From: Sanderia malayensis
Lineage: Eukaryota > Cnidaria > Scyphozoa > Semaeostomeae > Pelagiidae
Length of the DNA: 64,000 bases
Reading direction: 5' to 3'
Assembly: GCA_013076295.1 (NCBI GenBank)
Contig: RQOL01000861.1
Location: 1,550,001-1,614,000, forward strand
Shown: positions 1-12,600 of the stretch, one piece after another
Position numbering within the stretch: position 1 is the first letter of the stretch
Layout of the letters: each line of letters begins with the position of its first letter
The notes under the pieces: generated by a model
What the model saw: only the letters and a program-made list of their open reading frames with translations
What the model was told of the DNA's origin: nothing
Databases searched by the model: none
Made by a program: the position numbers and the translations under genes

Positions 1-190
1 TACTTGAATTGCTCTTTGAAGATATTTGATAGATGAATCGTGTTCTTTTTGTAAACTAAAGCAATTTCCCATAGCACACCAAGCCTTTCAAAAGAAAACC
101 AAAATCAAATAAGGAAAAATAAGTAAGTGAATAAGTAAGTTAAATAAAATAAGTACAGTGGAAACTGCTCGAAAATAGCGCAACAATATA

Positions 191-327
191 GTACAGTATC
201 AGCCCGCGCATAACAACTTGGAGCTTTGCATCCAGCCTATTGTTCAAACACAATGGGCTATTGTTTATTCCATTGTCTTGAGCGGAAAAACTGTATTCAT
301 GGTTTCTACACGCGGGACTTTTACTGC
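191..327. mobile_element. Palindromic MITE family A, copy 1
   Basis: Ends resemble ACAGTATCAGCCCGCG and CGCGGGACTTTTACTG. The core carries CCTATTGTTCAAACACAATGG, a self-complementary centre shared with copies near 1,327, 2,730, 9,393 and 33,548. Confidence 0.65.
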
Positions 328-717
328 AATAATTTTTCACAATGCGGACAAATAAGAGTCGTTGCAGGATACAAAATACTACAACTGAAAAATATTAACC
401 TCGGGTGCCAAGCGTTCTAATTCGACCAAGTCAAGTGCCAGTGACGAAAGTGAACCTTCTTTCTTGAGAAACCAGAGTAAAGTTGAGTATGTGACCATAC
501 CTAAAAAAGTCCCACAAAGTGTCAGCAGCAAAAACAGTAGAATATTTGCACAGGTTGATAGGCTAAGTGTTAATTTGATTCCAAGTAACAGGCCGAATCA
601 AAGCCGCTTTTGTCATCCGCTTTCTCAATTCTTGCAAGAGAATTGAGACATCCGGTGGAAAGAGGTTTCCATTGAATGCTTTGGTATACAAAAACAGGGT
701 GAAAGATAGGTTAAGAC

Positions 718-3700
718 GTGGTTGCAGCATAACCTTTCATGTGATATTTATCCAACTTTCGTAGTTGAATGAACTTTTGTTCTGCCTGAAGAGCATAAAA
801 TATGGTTAATCATCTAATAAAATAAATAAGTATCCAAACAAGGAAAAAGTAGATATGCATGTATGTAATAAGTAAATAAATCACCCAGCGACTTAGAAAA
901 CATGTAAACAATTATTTACTCGGATAGCATGTAAGCAAATAATTACGTAAATTCTTAAGCCCCCGTCATCTTTCTCTCAATCGTTTTGAAAGGGAGGTTT
1001 ATAGGACGAGAGACTAAAAAGATCATTTACGATAAGTATACAAAATACAATAAGACCCTACCAAATGATATTCTGCTATTTCGAAATATGCGGTTCCGAT
1101 CTGCTGAAGTACCCAACACGTGTTCAATTGGTGAGGAGGAAGTGATTCAAACAATCTAGCCGCCTTCTTGCATTCATATGATGCTAATGCGGCGTAGGCT
1201 TTGCCTATATCTTGAAGCAACTGCATTAGACCATCTGAAAAAAAAATGACTAAAATAAAACTCAGCTCATCTGGTATGAAGCAAACATAAACAATGGATG
1301 CCCGACATTATGAAACAATCCAAGATACAGTAAAAACGAGCGTTAAAGAACCAATAGATTAAGAACCTTCAGGGTGATATCTCTGATCAAAACAATAGAA
1401 GAAACAATGGCCTATTGTCTTGCAACAATTGGCTGGATGGAAATTTCTAGGATTTTATATGCCGGTTTTTACTGCATTGTAGTGTTTTGGCTCATTGTAA
1501 TAAGGATCGATCAACAATGAGAACTCATTGCATATATATCATCTATAAGAGCCAATGAATTAAGAAACCTCTAGGATATTATTTCTAAGACCAGTTCGGT
1601 ACTTAAGCAAGGCTACAATGGACAACAAAGGTCCTGGGGTACTTCGCAAATTTAGCACGTATCCTTCATCTCCCTCCAATCCCAAGCAACGTCTATAAAG
1701 ACAGTCTTATAAAACATTGAAAAAATTCTTTTCGCAGACGACCACAAGGGTCTGATTCAAAGAGCAACGTTGTTTTAGGGGGAATGGGGGTTGACTGAAC
1801 CCTAAGAAAAAAGGATTACCAACCGATAGCATTAATTTCGCAAATATGTCCCAAATACATTTATCCACTACTGTACGCAGAATACGAAGCTAACTCAGTA
1901 GTGTAAGCCCGGGCTGACATCAACAAACATAGAGCTGGATGTGAAATGAACTTCGCTGAAGATTGAAATACCTGTACTGGATTGAACGGCTGATAATTCT
2001 AATTTGCTATCCTTGTTATCCGATTTCGTTTGGTGAATTTGCTCTTCTTGTAACGGTGTTGTGTTTGGCTGGATGTTCTCTGTTGAAGGCGTTAAAGGCT
2101 GAGTTGTAGACAGTCTTGTTCTCCTCGTCTAGAAATTCAACAATATTCATTAAATGCTTGGCTGATAAACTATCAAGCAATTCTCTTATAGAGTATAGGG
2201 TAGTATGGTAATAAACGTGACCCTCGCAATCACCAATATATTGTTTTTTCGAGCCATAAAAAGGATCACATTATATCCAGTAACTTGGGAACTCAATTTC
2301 ACTTTTTGTGAGTTCGAGATAGCAAGAATTATAATATAGCCGAAATCCACTATTTCGAACATTTTCTGAAACGATTTTCAACTTCCCTTTCTGGTGGTAT
2401 AGGATAGTTGGGACGTCCGTTATTTTTAGTAATCTCTAACACGTTTCCATTCATTTAAGAGAGGGGATGTCAACTGCATAAACACTAACGCAAAATTGTA
2501 TGTATATGTATAACAACAGCTATACATAAAACAAATATATATATAACACACCCGTGTTTTTCTTGTCGTTGTGTTTTTTATATCCTCGAAAAGAAGACAA
2601 AAACATTAATATACGAGAACTTAAATATACAAAAAACATGCAATAACAATCGATATTATGAACAATTTTCTCTGTACTTGGAACATGAACATTTCAATAG
2701 AAATGGTTACAAAGATACAATATACAATAACACAGTGCAGTATCAACCAGCATATAAGCGCATGCAAGCGCTGTATCCAATCTATTGTTAAAACACAATG
2801 GACTATTGTTTCTCCTATTGTCATGTGGAACATAAATACGTGATACAGCATTAATTTACCTTGGATGAGCTGTTTGATCCTCCTGAGTTTGAAACGAACA
2901 ATCGACTGCTCCTTCGCAGCCCCATACTCGTGATTCCAATAGACGTTGTTGTTGGTGACGGTGTCATCATTGATGGTGATGACGATGTTCCAGTCATTCT
3001 ACTTGGTCCGGCAATTATACCGGTGAACGTCGAACGAGTGCTTCGACCTTCGACTTTCTTGTTGATGTTTTGATGAGCCATTTCTTTTGTTTTCTTCTGT
3101 CAGAAAATATAATGGACATTGTGATTGCATTACGAAATTAACAGGGCTGCCACATACCGCGGCAAATTCCCCCTGTTATTGACCCCTAAACAGTCACGTT
3201 TACATCATAACCCTGCATTTGCCTGGGGCCTTAAAACATTATTGATGGTGAGGCATATGCAATTAAACTAAGATCTCAAAATAATGTTTATGGAGACAAG
3301 AAAAATGATATGTGCCACTGGAATGATAGCATACAACGATAGCATACAACAATAGCATACAATAATAGCATACCTTTTTAGTTGGGGCATTGAGGGCTAT
3401 GTTTTCAGGAACTGCTGTTGGAGGAGTGATAAAGTCATTCACAACACCTTCAGCTGGTGGGGTGTCTTGTGGAAGAATTCCAAAGCTACAAGTGAATAGG
3501 TGAATGAAAAAACAAAAGGCAGCAAGGGAATCATTGATAAAAAATACATCACCAAAACCAGTGAGCATGAAAGTAAATAAAACAGCTTAAAATTTAATGA
3601 TGTATGTATGTGCATGTATCTATTCATTATTTAAAGTGAATAACAGTGTTTAAGTGAGTTAAGCAAAAGCCTGTTTACAACCTGGCTCACTGAAAACAAA

Positions 3701-6207
3701 AAAGTGAAAAAAATAGAAAAAAACCTGGTTACTTGTTGTAATTAACAAGTAAACAAGTTCGCAAGCAGGAAAAAATGATGAACATAAGGTAAAAAAATAT
3801 TTGAACAAGCATATTTACAATCAAGTAAAACAATAACTCACCTTGGAGTTAAAGGGCTATGAGATGCGGCAGCCCCAAGCAAATTTCTCCCAACTCTTGA
3901 CCTTGGGTGCTCTCGAGCATGACCATCGGTTGATGGAGGAAGCATTTCTAAATCAGTGGAATTTCTTGAATTCTGAGATGGCTTTGATACAACCGTTGAT
4001 GTCATCAATGGCACTGATGTGCCATGGCATGGGTCAAGATTTTCAGATGACATTGATTCATATGGGAAATTTGCCTTAGAATTTGATAAGACGGCTAAAG
4101 GTTTCTCTAGATTTGAAGGCTCAATTTTCAATGGGTGCGGTTTCAATGAATCTGTCATGATTGAGTTGCAGCTTGAAACTTTAAAATAATCGTGTGGGTC
4201 TACGGTTTCTCCTAGAAAACAATAACAGCATTCAATATAATAGCATAGTTGTTGTCTAACAAACTACAAGCAGAGGATGTGCACCATGATATATACTTTG
4301 TGTGAGCTTGGGTGAAACAGCCTCTATTGCAGATGTAAGTTGTAGTAGCAAATATTCAACTAGAAGATTTCCTTGATTGATCGATTGGCAAATACATTTA
4401 TCATCTTTATGTTTGTTTATGTGCTAAGCACAGAGGAACCACTGAATAGCAGAAGACTAATCTAAGCAATGACACCTTGGTCCTTCCTCACGATTTGAGT
4501 ACACTTTGTAACTTCTTTTTGCCTCGCCTGAAATGACAGGGGCTTCCTGCAAAAGTCAGTATTTTTAAATCTGCCCCTCAGACTTACCAATTTTACAAAG
4601 CCACTCAAATGAAGTCCAGAGAAATGGATTGCATCTCAAAGATGCTTTGAAACACTCAGAGGCCTTTGAAATCTGATCAGATCTCCTGGAAACAAATAGA
4701 AACATCATTAATGAACCAATGTATCAACCCATCATTATTTCAAATTACATAAAATGCTCTTTTTAGAGATTGTGATGTTAGAGAGTAATAATAATAGAAA
4801 AAGTCAAAGTAGAAAAAACAATTGGCTTCAATACTCAGTCTTAAGTTCAGTTAACAACCATCACTTGATACTAATCCTTATAAGTAATTGCAACAACTAT
4901 TATAAATATAAACTATCAATATCTGATTATAACAACTCATAACTGTACACTGTTCACATGGGCATAAAACTCAAAGTATTGACACAAATTGTTGTTTTTT
5001 TATTTGATTCTTATTTTTGGGATATTTCTTTACTCTTGCATGTGTCAACTCTACTCCAGGTTGAAAAATAATTCAATTAAAAAAAATTGAATTAATTGAA
5101 AAAAAATTAACAAACTTCATAAAAAACTTCATAAAAAAAATGAAGAGAGTATGTCACATATGAGGGGGCATGGGAAGGATAATCAACCTACTTGTACACA
5201 TCCCCAAGCAATTGAAGCACGTAGCCAGCTAAGCTTCCATATTCACTTAAAATATTCTCAACTATTTTTGAGTTGAAGAAAACTCCAGAGCTTCCAACAA
5301 CTATCTGTTCTATTTCAGCAAATCTGAAAAAAACAAGCATTTAAACAAACATGCTGAACATTGCAATTTAGTAACCTGTTAATTTTGATTGAGAAACTTG
5401 TACAAAAACTATATTGAAAATTTACTTTCGTAAGTCCAAGCAACATTTGGTTAGGAGGTATTTACACCGTGCATCTACAGGGCCATGTCTTCGCAGTAAA
5501 CCATAAGCCCTTTTAACAGAGCCTGATCGATAGTATGACGTAGCAAGCAGAAGTAATGCCTCATCTGATGATGCTATATCAAAAATAACAGCATAAATTA
5601 TTATCAATTATTCAAAATCATTGTAAAGAGAAAACAAATATCAAATTATTCATGTTTTCGATTTACCTTCAGCAAAAAGTCTTTCTGATAAAAAGACAGC
5701 ATCATCGTAGCAATAATTATTAAGCGATTGCCAAATTGCCAACTTAAATTGAATAAAATTATTATCTGACTATACTGTTCTAGATAGAGTTATAGTTATG
5801 CCCATTTATCTGATGGCTATCATAAAATTATGAAATCAAATCATATTGCTACCAATAACACTACCATTATAATATCTAGCTTCTTGAGTTATTTACAGAA
5901 CTCTTTCATATTTTCTTACGTTATAAGAAAAAATGCAACATAACATGAAGCTGTACGGGAAATGGAAACCGTATAGCAATTTCACAAAATGATACAATGA
6001 CACTGGCTATTATGCGAATGATATTGTTAGGATATTAAGCCCGTCAATATTATTTACTCGAAAACGCAAAGGCATCGCTGTCATGAGTTTCGAAAAATAT
6101 ACGAAATTATGTACCAAACAAATTGCTACAAAACTGAAACACAATTCTTTCAGCTGATATGCATTAATCATTATTTATCTTACCTGGACAGGCTCTTGTA
6201 CAACCAT
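718..6207 (-). CDS. CDC27: CDC27/APC3, anaphase-promoting complex subunit (N-terminal part; C-terminus beyond left edge)
   Basis: TPR scaffold subunit of the nuclear anaphase-promoting complex (APC/C) ubiquitin ligase. Eleven exons read in frame: 6184-6207, 5667-5742, 5426-5573, 5192-5323, 4588-4685, 3842-4211, 3374-3485, 2860-3096, 1972-2128, 1062-1234 and 718-785, giving about 531 residues. The start MVVQEPVQ mirrors the animal CDC27 start. Next come the first TPR block (SSDEALLLLATSYYRSG), the FGILPQDTP segment after a LTPR motif, a Ser/Thr-rich low-complexity middle with LRRSSRLF, and the block containing GKAYAALASYECKKA. The last visible exon (AEQKFIQLRKLDKY) matches the start of the next TPR but uses a weak GTCTTA donor, so it is the least certain. 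The main TPR superhelix must lie to the left of the window. Introns hold small dispersed repeats. The family assignment is firm. Confidence 0.9.
1327..1475. mobile_element. Palindromic MITE family A, copy 2
   Basis: Starts ACAGTAAAAACGAGCG and ends GCCGGTTTTTACTG. The core GAAACAATGGCCTATTGT is shared with the other copies. It lies in a CDC27 intron. Confidence 0.6.
1615..1825. repeat. Dispersed repeat family E, copy 1
   Basis: Shares ACAACAAAGGTC-like start, CGTATCCTTCA, GTCTTATAAAA, AAAATTCTTTT, GGGTCTGAT and GGGG-rich blocks with 60,640-60,815. It lies in a CDC27 intron. Confidence 0.6.
2730..2850. mobile_element. Palindromic MITE family A, copy 3
   Basis: Shares the core CAATCTATTGTTAAAACACA with family A and lies directly beside CDC27 exon 2860-3096. 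Terminal repeats are decayed. Confidence 0.5.
4372..4500. repeat. Dispersed repeat family C, copy 1
   Basis: Shares TTGATTGAT, GGCAAATAC, ATGTGCTAAGCACA, CCACTGAATAGC and TGGTCCTTCCTC, in the same order, with 32,108-32,262. A TGAT-repeat end suggests the tail of a SINE or LINE. It lies in a CDC27 intron. Confidence 0.7.
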
Positions 6208-6899
6208 TCTGATTCTGCCAACCGCCACAAACAACTTTATTCAATGGCCTAATAAAGTTTAAAAAAAAGCTTTTGATCGAGCCGACTACGCATGCGCTGC
6301 ACAAATTGGGGGTTCTTGGTTCTTGCTTGCCCAAAACAATTTCACTTCTTGAACTCGAGCAGCCAGGAAGCATATACTATGTATATGTACCCTCCGGGCT
6401 CCCTGGGAGCAGCCCCTCCCTTGGTCCCACCCAACTTTTCATATTGCAAATTAAAACTACCAAACCCTCATTATAAAGAAATACGAAGAGCAAAAACAGT
6501 TTTTTAAAGTGACAATTTAATTCAAATCAAAAGCGATTATGAAAGAGTTTAGCTTTTCTTTTGTTTTGTTAACCGGCGGCCAATGGGTATAGAAACAGCG
6601 TCAAAATTGATTATCATTTATCATTAATTAAAGTTTAAAAAACCTCTAAAACATACATTTCTACACTCATCTTATGGTTAATAGTCGACAAAGAACAAGT
6701 AACAATAAAATTTAAATTTACATATAATTCTCCAGAATGATAAATAGGGGATCTCACGCTTAAAACAGTACCTTGTTCTCCCTTATGTCCAATTGGAGGG
6801 GAGTGTCTGTTGGGGAAACGCCCGCGATTTAAAACCACACAAAAAATTGAAAAAATAATAGGTACAACTTAATGACATCAAAACAAAGAGTGAAAAAAT

Positions 6900-9607
6900 C
6901 TACTTACAATAATGCACGTATGTTCCATGAATGTGTTTGTGGTCATTGTGAGGTGGGTTACAAGTGAGATGTTTGGCGCTACGATAAGTGCACCAGGACT
7001 TGAAGGTTTCAGAATAATACCAAGCATGTTGGCAGTGATCATCCACTGCAAAAATCAACGGACCACCGATTCGTTTCTTGTTCACAAAACTATCTGTAGT
7101 TTTTACTATTTGGCCGTAAGCACAACGATCCACGTTGAAATAATAATGGTAGCCTATTAAAAATAATAATAAAATAATGGCAACAAGTAATAAATATCGT
7201 AATGGCATATATACTAATGATAACTATAATATATAATAATAACACAAGAGAAACAAAAATAGAACTGCAGTAGAGGGCATAGAATAATATACCTGTTGCA
7301 TTAATTTTGGGGATTGACATGTTATACTTGTCTTTCAACTTTTTCCACAGTGCAGGAAATGTGAACTCGTAGCCCGTAACCCAGTAAAACTGAAAAAAAA
7401 AAACAAAAACTTTAAAAATATAAGGCTGTACAACAAATAAGGAGCTGAAATTTTATCTCGACATGAAAGAGAGAAAAATTGATGCAGAGAATGCAGTTGA
7501 CCAATAAAATCCTTCTTTGGATCTGCTGCCATTTGCAATACAATAAGTCCAGGTATTTAAGAAACAGAAACTCGACCCTGCTTGCTCGCAGAGAACAATA
7601 GGAGGAACAATGGCCTTTTGTTCAGACTGTCTCAAAAAGTCTTCTTACATGCAAGAAATACTGTACATTCATCATACAACTTCAATGTCTGGACACTTGG
7701 GCTCAATACCCTTGCAAATGATCATCAGGATGGGAGCTTATACAGGGGGGCTTATTTGAAAGTAGGGGGGTTATTCAAAGATATACGGTATGTGATTGTT
7801 CAGCTTGCTTCGTTTTCGTTCGGTGCTCACGTCATGCAATATTTCTTTACTTTCAAGTACCAGCCCCCTTTTTCCGGCATCTTGACAGGGCAATGCATTC
7901 ATCAATATAATCATTATCATTTGGTGTTCAAAAGTCGAAGATATGTTCAGTAAACAGTGGCGCTTATTGTACGGGTGGTCTGTTCCATGGAGATTTTGAT
8001 GCAAAATTAAGCAAAAATATCCAAATTAATGACAAAAATATACCGAGAATATATCTCCTATTGGAATGAACCTGAATTTGCATGTGTGGCCCTTGATGGA
8101 GTCTTCCTCGCATTTATAATACCGAAATGCACTGCCAGGCATAAACAATTGCCACAGAAGAATCGAGAGCAGTGTTATGAAGCAAGCTAGAGCAATTGAA
8201 CCAATGATTTTCCCTGAAAACCAAGCACACGAAATAATCATGAATCTAATACAGTGCAAGTTGAAGAACGGGTCAACATTGAATATTCTGTTGAGACAGA
8301 TTTCTATTGGCTTTGCAGACTGGTAATAAAGTAGCATCAAACGAACTCACTTCGACGGGATTTCATTCTTTGTTTTTTGATGGCTTCTATTTCCGAGTCG
8401 ATTTTATTTTCGATGCGAGAAACATCTCGCTTGACGAAGCCGTGGAAGATTTCCATTGTGATTGAAACAAAGCAAGACACCAGATTGATCTATGCAAAGC
8501 AAACATAATAACATCAACACCACTATGGAGAAGAGTCACTGCAACAAAATGGTTCGAGTTTGGGGTTCAAAGAAAAGAACCACTATGGAGAAGAGATCAA
8601 TGCGGCCACAAAGGGACAAACGAAATGGTTCGAGTTTAAGGTTCGAGGTAAAAAGTAACGCACTGGAGAAGGCTCTCAAAAAGGATGCAAAGTCAGTTCA
8701 AACCAGAGACGCAGACAAAAAGAGGTTCGAGCCAAGAGCCACGCCTACGACCTTTGCAGCAGTTTGAGTTATTTATTGCACTCACTAAAGTACCCGTTTA
8801 TGGTCTAGCTATCAGAGTTGGATGACAGTTTCCTCCCTGGCTAGGCCCATAAATCGAGCAAACGAGTGTTCGAGTAAACGAGTGTTCGTGTTATCGGCAG
8901 TTTCAGCTTTCAGCACTTTACTGTATTAATGACTGAAGTATGTAAAATATCCAAAGCAAATCACTGTAATATTTTAGGGGAACATATAAAGGATACGCCA
9001 GAAGCCTGTAACCATAATAACTAGTGAACAAAACACGGATTAAGCGAGGTGGATTTCATACGGTCACTTACACAAATGGTAAGGGACACTCGTGATTAAT
9101 ACGAGCATTGAACATCACACTTACTTCGTCATTGCCGTATTGAGCTGTTTCCCAAGCCATCCCAATGGCAGCAGCATCGTTCTTCAACTTAGATTTGTAG
9201 ACTGAGCTTGAGCGAGCCACAGCGAGGCCGGGATGCTCAGAAGAGGCGTAGACAATTTCACCTTGGACGACAGAGCCGCGCAGTCGCACTGGCACAATTC
9301 CAAACATGCAGATCTTCTCAGTTCGCACTAAAAAGGAGGGAGAAACAGTCATAACAAAATTCGCGTTTACTTCGATGAATACAGTGTAACATACAGTAAA
9401 CATCCGCGTATGAGAACCTGTGAGTTCTACATCCAGCCTATTGTTCAAACACAATAGCCTATTGTCTCTTCTATTGTTTTGAGTATGGAATTCAGCCTGG
9501 AAGGTTCTTAATTCACTGGTTCTTATATTCGGGTGTTTACTGTGTTGAAATGTGAAGCAATGATAATAGAGATGCTTGGAAATCAAGCCAAGAACTCTTT
9601 GGAGCTA

Positions 9608-9639
<32 letters not shown>

Positions 9640-12600
9640 TTTGGAGATCGTAGAACCGTCTTTTGCTGCTGTAACAGAACTGATTTAGTTGTACCAGTAG
9701 AGTTGAGCATTTGCAGAGTTTTGTATTACCAAAGCAAAGCCTGTGATAGCTATCAGCTGATCAAAAATACACTGGAGGTTCCAGCACACTTACCCCCGTC
9801 CGGTTGAATATTCGCCTCGATGTAAAATGATCTTGTGATGACACCTTTTACGAGGGCGTGAACTGAATTTTGTGGCGAAAGCTTGTCGAGGACACGTTCC
9901 CCATTCTCATTGACGAACAGGCCGACAATTTCACCCTCTACGAAATTTGGGTGAGCATCAGGATTCTTCAAGATGAAATTGTAAGCAATGTCACATCCCT
10001 GCACTTGCACCGGCTTTGCCACAATCAATTCTCCAATGTCAGCCTTGCTTGCTTTGATCTTCTCAGCGACAAGATTGTATGCATTCAAAATGCCATCTGC
10101 ATAAATGATTGAAAAACAGTTCAAGGAAAACAAAGGCAAATTGATGGGGCGGGAATTAATCGCAGTGGAGACAATTTAAAGAAAAAGACAACTACATTTA
10201 AGATCGCTTGGGGAAAGAGAACTACATCTAAGACCGCTTAAGAAAAGAAAACTACTTTTAAGACCGCTTGGGGAAAGACAACTACATTTAAGACCGCTTA
10301 AGAAAAGAAAACTACACTTGTAACCGCTTAAAAAGAGAGAACTGCTTTAAGGACCGTTTGAGAAAAGAGAACTACATCTAAAACTGTTTAAAGAAAACAA
10401 ACCTAGAGCAAAACCAGGTTCAAGCAAAAGTAGACAACATTTGAAACACTTAAAGGGAGAGAGAATACAGCTTAGAACCCTTTAAAAAAATATAACAGTC
10501 TGATATCGTTTCCACCAAAGAGCTAAACACTTGAAATGAAAGAAAAACCTACTACAGTGAAGACAACACCACAAAAAGCCTCAAGCATAAAAAACCAAAC
10601 AAAAGACGAGGACAGATGCAAACCTTGAGGCAAAACAAAAGAAAGTAGTTCGTTGTGTTCATTTCTGAAAAGAACACAGCCTTTGCCTCGGTATTCTAAT
10701 CGATCATTAAGCGAAATAATGAAAGAAAAGCATATTCATATTTACCATTCATAGAGGAGTCAGTGGCATAGCCAAGGCTACTGTTGTCTGACATGTTACT
10801 CTGCGGATTCATTGAAGCCAATCTGATGTCTTCTGTACTGGCTAAAATTGAGTAAAAATACAAAACATGATTCACTATGATTCGCTATTATTCGCTATGA
10901 TTCACTACGATCCACTATACCATCTGCAAACTCTCTCCCCCCCCCTTCAATGACCGAATATCAAACACTGTAAAAACACTGTCGACCACGGAGGTAATCT
11001 AATTCAACTCATACCTGCAGAAGAGTATGATTCGTCTGTCGCAGTCCTTGGTCGCTTTCCGTGTATCGCAGGAGGTGGCAAGGTGTGTGACTCTGCAAAA
11101 AAGAGAAACATCTGGTTGAATGCAATATATCAATAAAAACTGCTGCAAGGGGGAAGCCGTAGATTCCAGGCTCTCCCCATTGGTTCATCCCTGATTTTTA
11201 GAGATATCTCATACTCGAAGTCAACTCAAACAAAAAATTGCTGGAGAAAGTTTGTTTACTTTACCTCTCTCGTTTGGTTCGGGAATGTCTGCAGATCTCC
11301 TTTCTCGCCCAATGATGATAAACGATTTGTCGGTGTATAATTCCCGGAACGAACCATCCACGTATACAACAACGACTTTCAGCTTGAAGAGGTTCGCTTT
11401 ATCGGTCTTGTTTTTAGCGAGTTTGTAGACTTTGACCCGCTTTGTCGCGTTGCGATCGGCTGGGTGGGGAACCTCAACTTCGTAAACGGAATCTAAATCG
11501 ATTTTGACCCGGTACTGAAACAAAAATAAAAACACGTTTTCGTATAAACGCTTTCGCAAACAAATGTCGTGGAGGTCAAGTGTAGCTCTTGGGTGCCCAA
11601 TTGCCTGGGAATCATAAATAACAGCGTGTTTAAATTTTCTGGATAATTTAGCGAGCGGGGAGGAGTTCAAGTTGTCAGGAGGGTCAAATTTTGCAATGTT
11701 GGGATCATTTTGGAAGGTGCGACATACTCACTGAACAAGTTGAAAAAGTTGAGTTGAAACGTGAAAAGAACCTTAACATGAAAGGTCCATTTCCTGAAAT
11801 GCAGTAAAGCTTTGCCAGATATCCAAATAAGGGGCCGCTTATTTAAGAGGGGGGTTTATTATGGGGGCACTTATTCGAGGGGAGGGCACTTCATCAAAGA
11901 AATATGGTAGGTATTTGATTGCATTCAAGGCTTTTTTTGTCAGGATTTTACCTATGAAATGCCAGGGCTTGGCCCTTGATTTTAGATAAATACATTTGGA
12001 CAGAGATTTGGCATTTTAAAAAGTCTAAAAAAGAAAAAAAAGAGAAAGAGACAAAAGAGACAAAAACTCACTCTTCCATCATACTGTGTTACATTTGTGA
12101 CAAGCCTTTGCGGATCAATCCTGTCATCAGAAGTGTGATAAAATTGGTCCATCACTTTGACGACAAAAACCTGGACATCTGCAACTTGAGCAACGCCATT
12201 AATATCAATACCCAATACAACTTGGGCTTCGTCTGCCTTGAGTCGCTGCTCTGACTTTCCACCTTGTCTTCGCTACACAACAAAACAGAACTACCGTTAA
12301 CTTTGATGCACCCACAGTCCTCTATATCACAGAGTCGCCACCACAGTAAACTAATTACCCCAGTCACTGATACTCTGTTACCTGTTTACAGAGTTAGATA
12401 TCGTAAATATTGCGTTACGTCTTCGAAAAGTTTCTTTTTGATGGAAAATTAGTTATATTAAATCTGTTAACAACTGTAAAAGCTCTATTAAGGCCTAAGA
12501 GGGTTACATAATTGTTGACATTCCAGAGGGGGCTTAATAGAGAGGGGACTTATTAGAGAGGGTGGCTTAATAGAGCATTTGCAGTAATATACTTGCCTGC

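Noticed and set aside
8492..8767. 91-residue plus-strand frame with repeated TMEK motif
   Set aside because: Arises from a 60-bp imperfect duplication in an intron; no family match and no splice or start context.
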